Shown here: positions 20,821 to 30,627 of the stretch, in pieces
Position numbering within the stretch: the first letter of the stretch is position 1
How the letters are laid out: each line of letters begins with the position of its first letter
Assembly: GCF_000517425.1 (NCBI RefSeq)
Contig: NZ_CP006569.1
Coordinates: forward strand, 1,612,001-1,676,000
Reading direction: 5' to 3'
Source: Sodalis praecaptivus
GTDB taxonomy: Bacteria; Pseudomonadota; Gammaproteobacteria; Enterobacterales; Enterobacteriaceae
DNA: 64,000 nucleotides
Position numbers and translations under genes: made by a program
The notes under the pieces: model-generated
What the model was told of the DNA's origin: nothing
Databases searched by the model: none
The model's input: only the letters and a program-made list of their open reading frames with translations

Positions 20821-22518
20821 TTAAAATGAGGTGCGGCGATAATCGCGATACTGCGGCTGCCAGAAGTTATGCTCGATGGCAAGAGAAAGCGTCTCCTCGG
20901 AGGTCACCAGCGCCACCCCGTGCACCTGCGCCGCCTTGGCGACCGCCATGGCAATGACCCGTGAGACCGCCTGGATGTCGTTGATATCCGGCAACAGCGC
21001 GCCGCCGTCACCGTTGGCCAGCGGCGAGCAATCCGCCAGCGCACGACTGGCCGCAATTAGCATGGTGTCCGTAATCTGGCTTGCGCCCGAGGCCAATACG
21101 CCCAACCCGATACCCGGGAAGATATAGGCGTTATTGCACTGGGCAATCGGGTAGGTTTTACTCTCAAGCTTCACCGGCGTAAAGGGGCTGCCGGTCGCGA
21201 CCAGCGCCGCGCCGTCGGTCCAGCGTAAAATGTCTTCCGGCGTTGCTTCCACGCGCGATGTGGGATTAGATAGCGGCATCACAATGGGACGCTCGCAGTG
21301 TTGGTGCATCTCCCGGATAATCTCTTCGGTAAACAGCCCCGGCTGGCCGGAGACGCCGATCAATACCGTGGGTCTGGCGTTGCGTACCACATCTTGCAGC
21401 GAAATGGTGTCGCTCTCCAGCTGCCAATCGCTAATACTCTCACTGGATTGGACTAGGCGACTCTGAAAATCCAACAGATTCGCCAGTTTGTCGGTCAGCA
21501 GGCCAAAGCGATCGACCATCAGGACGCGGCCGCGGGCCTCGTCTTCACTGAGACCTTCGGTGCGCATTTCCGCGATAATCTGTTCGGCGATACCGCAACC
21601 GGCGGAGCCTGCGCCGAGAAACACCACCTTTTGATCGCGCAAGCGTTTACCCGCGGCGCGGCTGGCCGCCAGTAGACAGCCCAGCGTTACCGCGGCGGTA
21701 CCCTGAATATCATCATTGAAGCAACACAATTCGCTGCGATAGCGGTTTAGCAACGGCGTCGCGTTTTTCTGGGCGAAATCTTCAAATTGCAGCAGCACAT
21801 TCGGCCAGCGGCGCTTCACCGCCTGAATAAAGGCGTCGACGAAATCGTCATATTGTTCACCGGTAATGCGCGGATGGCGCCAGCCCATATACAACGGGTC
21901 GTTGAGTAGTTGCTGATTATTGGTGCCGGCATCCAGCACCACCGGCAGGGTATAGGCGGGGCTGATGCCGCCGCAGGCGGTATAAAGCGACAGTTTCCCG
22001 ATGGGAATGCCCATGCCGCCGATCCCCTGATCCCCCAGACCTAAGATGCGTTCACCGTCGGTCACAACGATGACTTTGACATTTTGCTTGGTAGCGTTTT
22101 GCAGCATATCCTCAATTTTGTCGCGGTTATTATAGGAAATAAACACGCCACGCGCGCGACGATAAATATCGGAAAACCGCTCGCAGGCATCGCCGACGGT
22201 CGGGGTATAAATAATCGGCAGCATTTCGGCCAGGTGGGCCGCAAGCAACCGATAAAAAAGCGTTTCATTGGTATCTTGAATATTGCGCAGGTAAATGTGG
22301 CGATCGATATTGGTGCGGAAATCCTGGTATTGGCGCCAGGCGCGTTCCGCCTGCTCCTCAATGGTTTCCACCGTATCCGGCAGCAAACCCTGCAAATTGA
22401 AATTGTCACGCTCTTCCAGGGAAAAGGCGCTGCCTTTATTCAGCAGCGGGAATTCCAACAGAATGGGGCCGGCATGGGGGATATACAGGGGACGTTTGCT
22501 TTCGTATTCCAGTTCCAT
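20821..22518 (-). CDS. maeA: NAD-dependent malic enzyme
   Basis: Oxidatively decarboxylates malate to pyruvate with NAD, linking the TCA cycle to gluconeogenic and anaplerotic metabolism. Starting at 22518 ([14 protein letters not shown]) gives 565 residues, equal to E. coli MaeA; a GTG three codons upstream (22527) is possible but has no better ribosome site. Conserved segments include [18 protein letters not shown] near 110, the [19 protein letters not shown] active-site strand near 165, metal ligands in [10 protein letters not shown], and [11 protein letters not shown]. The NAD site is [13 protein letters not shown] near 300, and the C-terminus is [10 protein letters not shown]. It stands between sanA and cdd, a different location from E. 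coli. Confidence 0.96.
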   Translation of the reverse strand: MELEYESKRPLYIPHAGPILLEFPLLNKGSAFSLEERDNFNLQGLLPDTVETIEEQAERAWRQYQDFRTNIDRHIYLRNIQDTNETLFYRLLAAHLAEMLPIIYTPTVGDACERFSDIYRRARGVFISYNNRDKIEDMLQNATKQNVKVIVVTDGERILGLGDQGIGGMGIPIGKLSLYTACGGISPAYTLPVVLDAGTNNQQLLNDPLYMGWRHPRITGEQYDDFVDAFIQAVKRRWPNVLLQFEDFAQKNATPLLNRYRSELCCFNDDIQGTAAVTLGCLLAASRAAGKRLRDQKVVFLGAGSAGCGIAEQIIAEMRTEGLSEDEARGRVLMVDRFGLLTDKLANLLDFQSRLVQSSESISDWQLESDTISLQDVVRNARPTVLIGVSGQPGLFTEEIIREMHQHCERPIVMPLSNPTSRVEATPEDILRWTDGAALVATGSPFTPVKLESKTYPIAQCNNAYIFPGIGLGVLASGASQITDTMLIAASRALADCSPLANGDGGALLPDINDIQAVSRVIAMAVAKAAQVHGVALVTSEETLSLAIEHNFWQPQYRDYRRTSF

Positions 22519-22661
22519 TTTCTTCACTCATCGTTACTGATAATGTTGGCTGTAGGAACAGCATAAGAGATCACGGCGGTGATTGTCCGGCCGGAGTTGT
22601 AATATATTTTTCACCCCGCGCCGACAAGCCCATCCGTTAGGGACTTACGACGCGCCTCGAA

Positions 22662-23591
22662 TCAAAGAGAGATTGCTAAATGATGCACCTCGTGGCAGCC
22701 CAGCGCGGCAAGAGTAGCGGCGGTGGCCGGCCATTGGGTTATCGGCGCATTTTGCCGCTCGGCCAACACCGCCCGCGTTATCTGACGGCTATCGTCGCCG
22801 CTGGCGTTCATTAAGATTAAAGCGCTTTGCAGCGGCGGCAGGCTAGGATTAAAGGCGGCGTTTTCCGCATAACGTCCCGCATAGATGCGGCCATCCCGCG
22901 TCTGTAGCGCGACACCGCTATGGCTTTGGCTGTAGGGTGCATGGCTCTGGCTGGCCGCACTTAGGGCCGCGTTGACCAAAGGCGCGTTATCGGCGGGTGA
23001 GGCCGCTTGCAGCCCATGGTCTAACCATGTCACGGCGGCGAAATGATGGTCTATCTCATCGAGTAGCAGGCTTTGAATGGCGAGATCACGCGGACCGAAC
23101 GCGTCGGGAAGATAACTCGCAAGCGTTGCGGCGGGGCGCTCGGGCAGACAAAGAATCAAATCGGTGCCGCTGTTCAACTCATTCATGAACTGCCGGCAAT
23201 GGCCGCAGGGGGTATAATTGACCGTCACTGCCCGCAGACGTTTCTCACCCCGCAGCCAGGCGTGGGCGATGGCGCTTTGTTCCGCATGCACCGTTTGCTG
23301 CAGCGGCGCGGCGTGAAATTCCATATTGGCGCCGAAATACAGATTGCCGCTGATGCCGCGTGCGATAGCGCCCACATTAAAATGGGAAAGCGGGGTGACG
23401 GCACAGGCGGCAGCGAGCGGCAGCAGCGAGAAACATAATGCGTCTTCGTCAAGGTCGCAGACCTGTAGAAGATCCTTGACCTGACCGGCGCTCAGCCAGC
23501 CGGCGAAGTCGTTATGATCGAGCAACGGCGCCAGCGCATCCCGTAAAGGTGGGTCGATCGCGGTCAGCGCCGGAGCAAAACGAGCAATCAT
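22662..23591 (-). CDS. cdd: Cytidine deaminase
   Basis: Deaminates cytidine and deoxycytidine to uridine and deoxyuridine in pyrimidine salvage. The 309-residue protein is the long, two-domain enterobacterial type (E. coli about 294). The catalytic domain carries the zinc and active-site motifs HAEQSAI near 102-108 and [14 protein letters not shown] near 126-139. A second, catalytically empty deaminase-fold domain occupies the C-terminal half ([16 protein letters not shown] onward). It lies between maeA and yohK; cdd next to yohKJ is the E. coli order. Confidence 0.95.
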   Translation of the reverse strand: MIARFAPALTAIDPPLRDALAPLLDHNDFAGWLSAGQVKDLLQVCDLDEDALCFSLLPLAAACAVTPLSHFNVGAIARGISGNLYFGANMEFHAAPLQQTVHAEQSAIAHAWLRGEKRLRAVTVNYTPCGHCRQFMNELNSGTDLILCLPERPAATLASYLPDAFGPRDLAIQSLLLDEIDHHFAAVTWLDHGLQAASPADNAPLVNAALSAASQSHAPYSQSHSGVALQTRDGRIYAGRYAENAAFNPSLPPLQSALILMNASGDDSRQITRAVLAERQNAPITQWPATAATLAALGCHEVHHLAISL

Positions 23592-23674
23592 AGGGGGTCC
23601 CTGTTCTTTAAGCAGACGATCATTGTAAACAGGGATAACGCGATTAACTACGATCGATATCTTATCGTTAACAA

Positions 23675-24370
23675 TTAACCGAATAATTTAAGTAATAATG
23701 GAAACACAAAGGGGGCGATAAGGGACGTAATAATGCCGCAGATAACTAATGCCAGCGAACTGAATGCCCCTTCTTGAAAATCCAGCTCGGCGCAGCGGGC
23801 GGTGCCCAAAGCGTGAGACGCGGTGCCCATTGCCAGCCCACGCGACGCCCGCGTAGAGATCCGCAGCAGCTTGAACACGCTGTGGCCGAAAACCGCCCCA
23901 AGAATCCCGACGAAAATGACGCACACCGCCGTCACGGCGGGAATGCCACCAATGGATTGAGACACCGCCATGGCGATGGGGGTGGTGACCGATTTCGGCA
24001 ATATCGATGCGGCCATTTCAGGCGAAACCCCCATCCACAGCGCAATGGCGGCGCCGCTTATCATGGCGGTCAGGCTGCCTGCAAAGCAAATGCTGATAAT
24101 GGATTTCCAGCGGGCGCGAATTTGGTGCAACTGCTCATACAACGGATACGCCAGCGCGACCACCGCCGGCTGGAGAAGATCGTTGAGCACCTTGCTGCCG
24201 GCGAAATAACGGTTATAGGGGATGCCGGTGGCCAGCAGTAGCGTAATAATCACCACCATGGAAACCAGCAGCGGATTTAGTAGCGGCATGCGCACCCGAC
24301 CGGCAAGACGGCGGGAAGCGAAAAAGACTCCCAGCGTTAACGGCAGCGACCACCACATATTTTGCAGCAT
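23675..24370 (-). CDS. yohK: YohK, LrgB/CidB-family membrane protein
   Basis: Polytopic inner-membrane protein of 231 residues, the E. coli length. Its LrgB/CidB family is implicated in holin-like control of autolysis or in small-molecule export. The frame is open upstream to 24751, but the extra residues are Arg/Cys-rich shadow sequence antisense to nothing and overlapping yoh[18 protein letters not shown] at 24370 is the start, with GGAG before it. The start overlaps the yohJ stop by one base (TAATG). Conserved [15 protein letters not shown] and [13 protein letters not shown] segments are present. Confidence 0.93.
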   Translation of the reverse strand: MLQNMWWSLPLTLGVFFASRRLAGRVRMPLLNPLLVSMVVIITLLLATGIPYNRYFAGSKVLNDLLQPAVVALAYPLYEQLHQIRARWKSIISICFAGSLTAMISGAAIALWMGVSPEMAASILPKSVTTPIAMAVSQSIGGIPAVTAVCVIFVGILGAVFGHSVFKLLRISTRASRGLAMGTASHALGTARCAELDFQEGAFSSLALVICGIITSLIAPFVFPLLLKLFG

Positions 24371-24774
24371 TAACGATCTCCAACATCCTGCGGCTGGCCG
24401 GCGATGGGGCGCTCGCGATGCACATAATGGGAGCTGAGCCCTACCACTACCATCACCATGAGGGTACTGACGGCGCAGGAGACGACGATCGCCCCCAACT
24501 GGGCGGCAAGCTGCTGATAATAATTCATCACCCCGACGCCGATAGGAACAAATAACAGCGCCATGTAGCGGATTAATACATAGCAGCCGGGTTTCAGCCA
24601 CAGCGGCGGCACCAGCTGAAAAGAGAGCAACAGAAAAAGCAGCAACATTCCGATAATGCTGCCGGGAATGGCGATCGGCAGCAGCGCGGATAAGAAGATA
24701 CCGGCGTATAAACAGAGATAAATAAGGATAAATGCCCGGACAAAGGCCCAAGCGTTAGTCAAAATCTTGCGCAT
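24370..24774 (-). CDS. yohJ: YohJ, LrgA/CidA-family holin-like protein
   Basis: Small inner-membrane protein of 134 residues with about four helices, the CidA/LrgA partner of YohK. Conserved core: [18 protein letters not shown] near 38-55 and [23 protein letters not shown] near 65-87, nearly identical in pattern to E. coli YohJ (132). I start at 24774 (MRKILTNAW), where AGGA lies eight bases upstream; in-frame starts further up lack this. Translation is coupled to yohK by TAATG. Confidence 0.93.
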   Translation of the reverse strand: MRKILTNAWAFVRAFILIYLCLYAGIFLSALLPIAIPGSIIGMLLLFLLLSFQLVPPLWLKPGCYVLIRYMALLFVPIGVGVMNYYQQLAAQLGAIVVSCAVSTLMVMVVVGLSSHYVHRERPIAGQPQDVGDR

Positions 24775-25015
24775 AGTAGCCATCCTAACGATGATGCATT
24801 TATCATACAATTAAACCTTAACCTATGCCAGCCTTCAAGGACGGTCGGCTAAGGCGGCCAGCGTAGCGGCGGTTTACGCCGCCGCTATGGTGATGCTCGG
24901 CCCTGACACGACGCCAGGGTGACCCCCGTACTGACGACAAAGGTACCCAGGTTGAGACGGGAACGCCAGGGGGCTATCGCTTGATCTCTGCCGTCGGGAG
25001 TCAGCATCGGAGCCT

Positions 25016-28000
25016 TTAGCGGTTATCGTCGATGCAGTGGTGAGGTAAAACATACCAAGCCCGACCGACGACTTGACCCTCGCTATAGTCGCGTATCATC
25101 AACATTAACCAGTCCGCGCTCGTCATCAAAAGCGCGTCTTTCACCTCGGCGTGGCGTTGGATAAACGCATTGACCTCCTGCTCTAGGGGCGGAGCTAAGT
25201 GCATGTTCTCGGCGTAGTGAGACAAATTGCCTAACAGGCCGTCGTGGTATTGCATGGCAAGCGGGGCGAGGTTCGCGCCCGGGTCCGCGGAACAGATCTT
25301 CGGCACCGGGGATCCGATATCGTGGCGTATGGAGATAAAACGGTTAGTCGGTGAAGAAAGCAGGATAATTTGCTTGAGCAATTCATCATGTACCAGAAGT
25401 TGCCGTTTATTCGCATCGCGGCAGCCGGAGCAGTTTAAAAGATGGAATAGGGAATCCGTGATAACCACCAGGCCCTTAACGTAAGCATCCTGGGCCGCGT
25501 AAAATGGCGGCGTTTTTTTCAGCATGGTCGGCGTTAGCCGCGTGATATTCGCCCTACGTTTACCGTCCCCCGTACCCACCATGGCGACATTGGTATAATT
25601 TAACTTACTGATAATCTCAAGAAAGTCGATGGCGCGCTGCACCACGGCATTGAAGGACGCCACATTATGGGCGAGCGCGCTAACATCGGACTGCTTGAGA
25701 AACAGGTTTAGAAACGCCGCAACGGCGGTTTCGTTCGTCGCGATATGGTGTTGTAACTGGCGTAAATGGACTTTGATGCCCCCCAAATACAAACCGGTAT
25801 ACTTCCGCGCCTCGCTAAATTCATGCGGTGTGGCCGTTACGTCCTGCGGCGACAAGCGGCGTATCAACAGTTTGTCGTTTTCCTCGCCCAGCAAGGGTTC
25901 ATAAAACCTCGCTTTCTGAATACGGGGTTCCCATGCCATGGCTTGAGCATTGAGCTGGGCTTGCTGCTGCTCTTGGCGATGGGCGGGGGTACGTCCCGCT
26001 ATGCCCGCGATTTTTTCCAAATTGCTGGCCATATCGCCCCAATAGAAAAACCGCTTGCTGTCGCTTTTATTGTCCAGCTCGTCGTAATAGGTACGCGCGG
26101 TGCAGGCCGGTGTGGCGTCACTGGCGATGGTGCAGGCCATCTGCAATTGCTCGAGCGTCAAACCGCGGGTCACGCCCAGCCAAAATACCGGCGGCAACCG
26201 GGCGTCGGCATCAACGATCACCCATGCGCTTTCCCGGCGCGTTAACCCGACTATCGCGGCTGTGCGTGCCGCCAATACCGAGCGCAATCCGGATGACGCG
26301 TTATAAACCCGCGCCTTGTCGCCGAGGCGGTGAAACAGCACAACGCCCTGTATCACCTGCTCAGGGCAAAGTTCCTCTATCATGGCCCGGCTGGGACAAT
26401 CGGCGGGCGTCCTACAGGCAAGCGGCACCTTGTGGAGGCAGGTCGTATTAGCGCCGGCGGGCGGCGAGCCTAAAGAGGGGGGGGCCGGGGTAGCACAATG
26501 GCCCAAGGATACCCTAACGTCATTGAGGCTGAACGGATACCGCCAGTCCCGCAGCAGAGCCTCCAACGCGTCGGGGGAAATGACCGGGCTCCCGCTGGTG
26601 CCATTGCTTTTGACATAGACCAAGGTCGGTAACACTTGGAGATAGACCAACAATGCGGCAAAGCGCAGATCGAAGTCGAGAGCATGGGGATTGCCGATAA
26701 GTTTGCGGTATATTTCATACTGGCTCAGGTTGTAGTACTCATTTAAATGACGTTGTTTTTTTTTGAGAACCGGCCGTAGTGCTTCTAACGCGGTATAGAG
26801 CCCTTCGGCGGAATGAAACAGCGCTCGTTCCATAAAAGCGTTACGGGGGTGTCGGGCGCTTTTTATAGTCAACAGCCATGAAAGCGGGTAGAAAAACAAT
26901 GTTGAAAGCATAGAGGAGCGTTCAACATTGTCCTGGACCGTATTCTGTAGGTATACCTCCAATTCGCACTTCAACGTCTCCGGGATAATACGCCCTAATT
27001 CTTCCTGATAATTATCCCGAAGGTCAGATAGTTTCATCGCACCAAACGAATAATCCCACAAAATACTGTGCTGCGGGTCGTTATCTGCTGCCGTGGTTTC
27101 GATCACCTCCCCCCAATCACGGCGCATGGCGAGAGAGAGGTTGTGCAATTGAAGAAGATACTGCCTTATCTCGTACGTTGATGCGATGTCAGCGCTCTGA
27201 ATCTCCCTGACTTCAATCATTAATTTCTGATAAAGGCTCTGCAAGAAACGGCTCAAAAGCAATGGGTCGTCTTTCATTTCTTTATCTTTGGCCAGCGCTT
27301 CCATCATGAGGGGGTGAAAAATGCGGTTGAAAAAATCCCGGGAAACGTAAGCGCCAATGAATTCCGCCAATAACGGAACTTTGTGCACTTCAACGATGCC
27401 GGTATAGGTGAGTTGTGCGCGGTACAGCGGGTAGTCAATCAATTGCTTACGGGTCCAAATACGCGCTGGCGCGGTAGTGGCATCGGCGGTAAATGATTGC
27501 AGCGCGGCGGGAGAGGGGGGCGCCAGCTTCCTGTCGTCAACGTCTGGCGGGGAGTTGTCGGTCTCGCTATGGCTTGAGGTAATGCCGCGTTCGGCGCGAA
27601 CGCCCGCGGCGGATAAGGACATACCCGCCAGCAGCAGCATTTTTTGCGGCCAACTGCCGCAGGGTTGAATGACCATACCCACGGCCGCCGTTAGCAGCGT
27701 ATTTATGGCGCTCGACGGGTGCACGTCGCCGTGCGGGAGGCGCTCTCCGGCGTCGGGGGCGCGCGTGAGAAGCGCTGTGCAGCCTGGCGTAAGCGCGACA
27801 TCATCGCGGTTGCTGTCGCTGGGGAAACGGGCCGCCGGCAGGTCCCTTTTCGCCCACGCCTGCCGCTTGTGCGGCGGCGAGATGGGGCAATTTTCCCTTG
27901 GTGACGGCCACGGCCGCGACCCTCCCGGCGGCGCGTTTTCCGCCGTTGGCCTAGAAGCAGCGCGGGCGTTGCCCTTTGGAACGTGAGTCAGTTGCGCCCT

Positions 28001-28708
28001 ATAGGGTTCGGCTTGCCAATTGATTTCCTTTGCGGGCAGGGCGATATTGCCCAGCAACGACCAATAAACCCGTGCTTTGGCGAAAAGCTGACTTACGCCG
28101 AGCGGTAATTGCAGCCAGGGACGCTCGGGCAGAGACGGCGTGGACGGTAAGTGCGAATCCAGCGCTACGACCAGACAGGCAAGTGCCAGAAAAGTCGGAT
28201 CCAGATTCTCCTCGTGATGTTCCTCATCGAATAAGCGAGTTAACAAATTATCCCCCAAGGCGTCGGCCACGACGTATTTGAGATAACTGGCAAGTACCGC
28301 CAGCGGATTGTTGGTTGCACACCAGTGATTAGAGGTCAGCGCAAGCCCTTCCATTATCGCCACAGCGATATCACGACGCTCGGTGATGGAAACATATATC
28401 GCCTGCGCCAAAGAAATAATCTGCAGCGGTAAAATAACGCGGGTATTGGCCAAGGCCTGGAACAGTAAGTACGATTTCTGTAATCCGGCAAATTGCTTAA
28501 ACAGATGAAGCAAACAGCGACGACCGTCTTCCGTCAGCGATACTCGCTCGTCCGCAAGGGGGGGCCGGGGTTGTTCGACGCGTAACGCGCCGGGGATGGA
28601 CCTCTCTCCATGGCCGCAGCAAGCGGGAACCTCGCTCGGCGCGGACGAGGAAAAAAGACGGGGGAATAAAGTCGAAACCAAACACGCGGGTCGATAAGGA
28701 GTAATCAT
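25016..28708 (-). CDS. Large orphan protein (1,230 residues) of unknown function
   Basis: I do not recognise this protein. The start at 28708 has AGGA eight bases upstream and an AT-rich promoter region. Visible layout: a helical Leu/Ala-rich segment (about 58-240); a low-complexity Pro/Arg/Ser stretch (245-330); then a segment that looks like a classical signal peptide in mid-protein (about 345-372: MVIQPCGSWPQKMLLLAGMS then an Ala-rich VRA end). An acidic/Ser/Pro linker follows (375-415), then an 800-residue largely helical region. The words YRAQLT occur at 236-241 and 429-434, hinting at internal duplication. Long C runs lie at codons 48-50 and about 742-744. It may be a fusion of two genes, with the second formerly secreted. 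A large secreted or effector-like role is only speculation. Confidence 0.75.
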   Translation of the reverse strand: MITPYRPACLVSTLFPRLFSSSAPSEVPACCGHGERSIPGALRVEQPRPPLADERVSLTEDGRRCLLHLFKQFAGLQKSYLLFQALANTRVILPLQIISLAQAIYVSITERRDIAVAIMEGLALTSNHWCATNNPLAVLASYLKYVVADALGDNLLTRLFDEEHHEENLDPTFLALACLVVALDSHLPSTPSLPERPWLQLPLGVSQLFAKARVYWSLLGNIALPAKEINWQAEPYRAQLTHVPKGNARAASRPTAENAPPGGSRPWPSPRENCPISPPHKRQAWAKRDLPAARFPSDSNRDDVALTPGCTALLTRAPDAGERLPHGDVHPSSAINTLLTAAVGMVIQPCGSWPQKMLLLAGMSLSAAGVRAERGITSSHSETDNSPPDVDDRKLAPPSPAALQSFTADATTAPARIWTRKQLIDYPLYRAQLTYTGIVEVHKVPLLAEFIGAYVSRDFFNRIFHPLMMEALAKDKEMKDDPLLLSRFLQSLYQKLMIEVREIQSADIASTYEIRQYLLQLHNLSLAMRRDWGEVIETTAADNDPQHSILWDYSFGAMKLSDLRDNYQEELGRIIPETLKCELEVYLQNTVQDNVERSSMLSTLFFYPLSWLLTIKSARHPRNAFMERALFHSAEGLYTALEALRPVLKKKQRHLNEYYNLSQYEIYRKLIGNPHALDFDLRFAALLVYLQVLPTLVYVKSNGTSGSPVISPDALEALLRDWRYPFSLNDVRVSLGHCATPAPPSLGSPPAGANTTCLHKVPLACRTPADCPSRAMIEELCPEQVIQGVVLFHRLGDKARVYNASSGLRSVLAARTAAIVGLTRRESAWVIVDADARLPPVFWLGVTRGLTLEQLQMACTIASDATPACTARTYYDELDNKSDSKRFFYWGDMASNLEKIAGIAGRTPAHRQEQQQAQLNAQAMAWEPRIQKARFYEPLLGEENDKLLIRRLSPQDVTATPHEFSEARKYTGLYLGGIKVHLRQLQHHIATNETAVAAFLNLFLKQSDVSALAHNVASFNAVVQRAIDFLEIISKLNYTNVAMVGTGDGKRRANITRLTPTMLKKTPPFYAAQDAYVKGLVVITDSLFHLLNCSGCRDANKRQLLVHDELLKQIILLSSPTNRFISIRHDIGSPVPKICSADPGANLAPLAMQYHDGLLGNLSHYAENMHLAPPLEQEVNAFIQRHAEVKDALLMTSADWLMLMIRDYSEGQVVGRAWYVLPHHCIDDNR

Positions 28709-29219
28709 AATATCATCCTTGATTGAATGAATAACAATAACGACAATCGTTGTTGGTACGTTAAAAGCCTAACTACTTTATTAACCGGGTTAAAAGCGCA
28801 AAGAATGATAATTCAATTCTCGCCATGCTTTTGAGCGATAATGAATGCCAAATAAGGTCTTGGATTTAATCTGCGTTGCAGTGCGGGCTCAAACAAAATG
28901 ATGAACGTGACGGCCAAAACTGTAAAGAGGCCGTCTGGATTAGGGGCGTGGGGTGGGAATAATTATGGAAGCTGTTAAGCCTATGATGACCCAGCTTCAT
29001 CGTGCTCTAGGCGAATTCCCGTTCGGGCTGGCCGGATAGCGATAATGACCACGCGGGAGCAGTGTAATGACCCGCGCCGAGCGCGCGGCGGGGGGCCGAA
29101 GCGCTGCGGGCGGCGCCGACGCCGGCGCCGGTAGTGCCGCTCGGGAAAGCGGTCGTATCACTGACGCCAAACCTACTTGATATCTCAACGGCGATGCAGA
29201 GAATCTCACCGTCGCGCCC
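28709..29219. other. Intergenic region between the orphan gene and the YdeE-like MFS gene
   Basis: Of these 511 bases the first 200 (28709-28910) are AT-rich and probably hold the orphan's promoter; no specific operator was recognised. The rest is GC-rich, with a palindromic GC stretch around 29108-29130 (GCGGCGCCGACGCCGGCGCC). No gene is supported. Confidence 0.5.
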
Positions 29220-30431
29220 TCAGCCGGCGGCGCTGCGCTGCGCCAGACGATACCCCCGGTAAAACAGCCCCAGGCTTAACAGTGTCGCCAACATCATTAC
29301 ACCGAAGATGGTCACCGGCGGCGTATAGGTTAATAACAATCCGGTCAATAACGGGTTGACTGCGCCGCCCAGGCTACTTAAGTTTTGCATGCCATAATAA
29401 CTGCCTTTGAGGTGCGGCGGGGCGATGAAATCGACAAACATGTATTCTACGGGAATAATAATAATTTCGCCCAAAGAAAATAGAGCAACGGCCAGCACCC
29501 AAAGCGGCAACATGCGCTGTGCGAAAATAATCCCCGCCAGGCCCAGCAGAAAAAAAACACTGCCGACGGTCAGCCATTTCATGAGCGCGCCGCGCGTGAT
29601 GTGGCGGCTTACCAGATATTGCAATGTCACGACAATGGTCGCGTTGACCGGCAAAATGATCCCCACGACTTTATAGGCAAAGTCGGGATTGAAGGCCACC
29701 ATCAGATATTGGGAAATACAGCTGGCGAACTGACTGCCCACCAGGCTGCCCAAGGTACCGCCCAGGGTAAACCAGATGAGCCGCCGATCCTGGCGTAAAA
29801 TGGTCAGAGTTTGACGGAAATTAGGCGTCTGGCGCTCCGTGGGGGGCCGCTGGTCGTCACTATTCGCCGGCGGCGGCCCGAAGCCCGGCATCGCTTTTCC
29901 CAATAGCAATGTGGCCAACAGGCTCAATATGCCGGCCAACAAAAAGGGGGATAAGGGATGCGTGCTGGCCATGGCTACACTCAGCGGCGGTCCGATAGCC
30001 CAACCGACATTGACCAGCGTATAGTTAGCGGAGAACGCCTTAATGCGCTCGCTCACCGGCAGCCACTCCGCCAGCGTAGCCTTGAGGGTCAGGCTGAACA
30101 GCGAATAGGCAAAATTAATCATACCCATTAAAACGATAAGCAATATGACTGACGCGGTAAACGGTAATAAGAAAAAGCTGACCGCAAAGCTTGTCATGGC
30201 GCACAGAATCAGCCGCTGCTTATTGAAGCGATCCACCCAATAGCCGCCATAAAGGCTTAACACTATGGCCAGCATAAGACTCATCCCCAGCACCAGTCCC
30301 GTCTGGCCGGGCGTCATGCCGCGCTGCTGCGAGAGGAAAATGGCCAGAAACGGCAGCGTGAGTCCGCGTCCGACGGTTAATATTAGCGATGTAAGCAGAA
30401 GCGCTTTGATAAGCGGCGGAGATCCCTTCAT
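29220..30431 (-). CDS. MFS transporter, YdeE-like
   Basis: Predicted 12-helix major facilitator exporter of about 403 residues. The N-terminus (LTSLILTVGRGLTLPFLAIF) and the NYTLVNVGWAIGPPL motif in helix 5 resemble E. coli YdeE, a dipeptide/drug exporter family. The loop 2-3 signature is GGYWVDRFNKQRLI near 62-75. The central cytoplasmic loop (about 190-210) is Pro/Arg-rich and longer than usual. The start is uncertain: ATG at 30431 (MKGSPPLIK) has GGAT upstream and matches the family better, while 30443 adds four residues. It lies downstream of the orphan gene on the same strand, separated by over 500 bases. Confidence 0.82.
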   Translation of the reverse strand: MKGSPPLIKALLLTSLILTVGRGLTLPFLAIFLSQQRGMTPGQTGLVLGMSLMLAIVLSLYGGYWVDRFNKQRLILCAMTSFAVSFFLLPFTASVILLIVLMGMINFAYSLFSLTLKATLAEWLPVSERIKAFSANYTLVNVGWAIGPPLSVAMASTHPLSPFLLAGILSLLATLLLGKAMPGFGPPPANSDDQRPPTERQTPNFRQTLTILRQDRRLIWFTLGGTLGSLVGSQFASCISQYLMVAFNPDFAYKVVGIILPVNATIVVTLQYLVSRHITRGALMKWLTVGSVFFLLGLAGIIFAQRMLPLWVLAVALFSLGEIIIIPVEYMFVDFIAPPHLKGSYYGMQNLSSLGGAVNPLLTGLLLTYTPPVTIFGVMMLATLLSLGLFYRGYRLAQRSAAG

Positions 30432-30627
30432 GACAACACACATCCATGATTATTTTGCATCGGCATTCAGAATAACGACTTTCCGGTAAACTGAACAGCG
30501 GCGGGCAGGAATAAGATTTGGGAAATGAGCGCGCGCGGGACGGCGGTGGAAACGAGGGGAGATTGACTGAACGAAAATGCCCGAGCGGCGGCGAAAACCA
30601 CCGCCGCCCGAGTTAGCGCGGCGCGCG

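Noticed and set aside
24371-24751. 127-codon N-terminal extension of yohK
   Set aside because: The extension overlaps yohJ out of frame, is Arg/Cys-rich, and the ATG at 24370 has a ribosome site and gives exactly the E. coli length.
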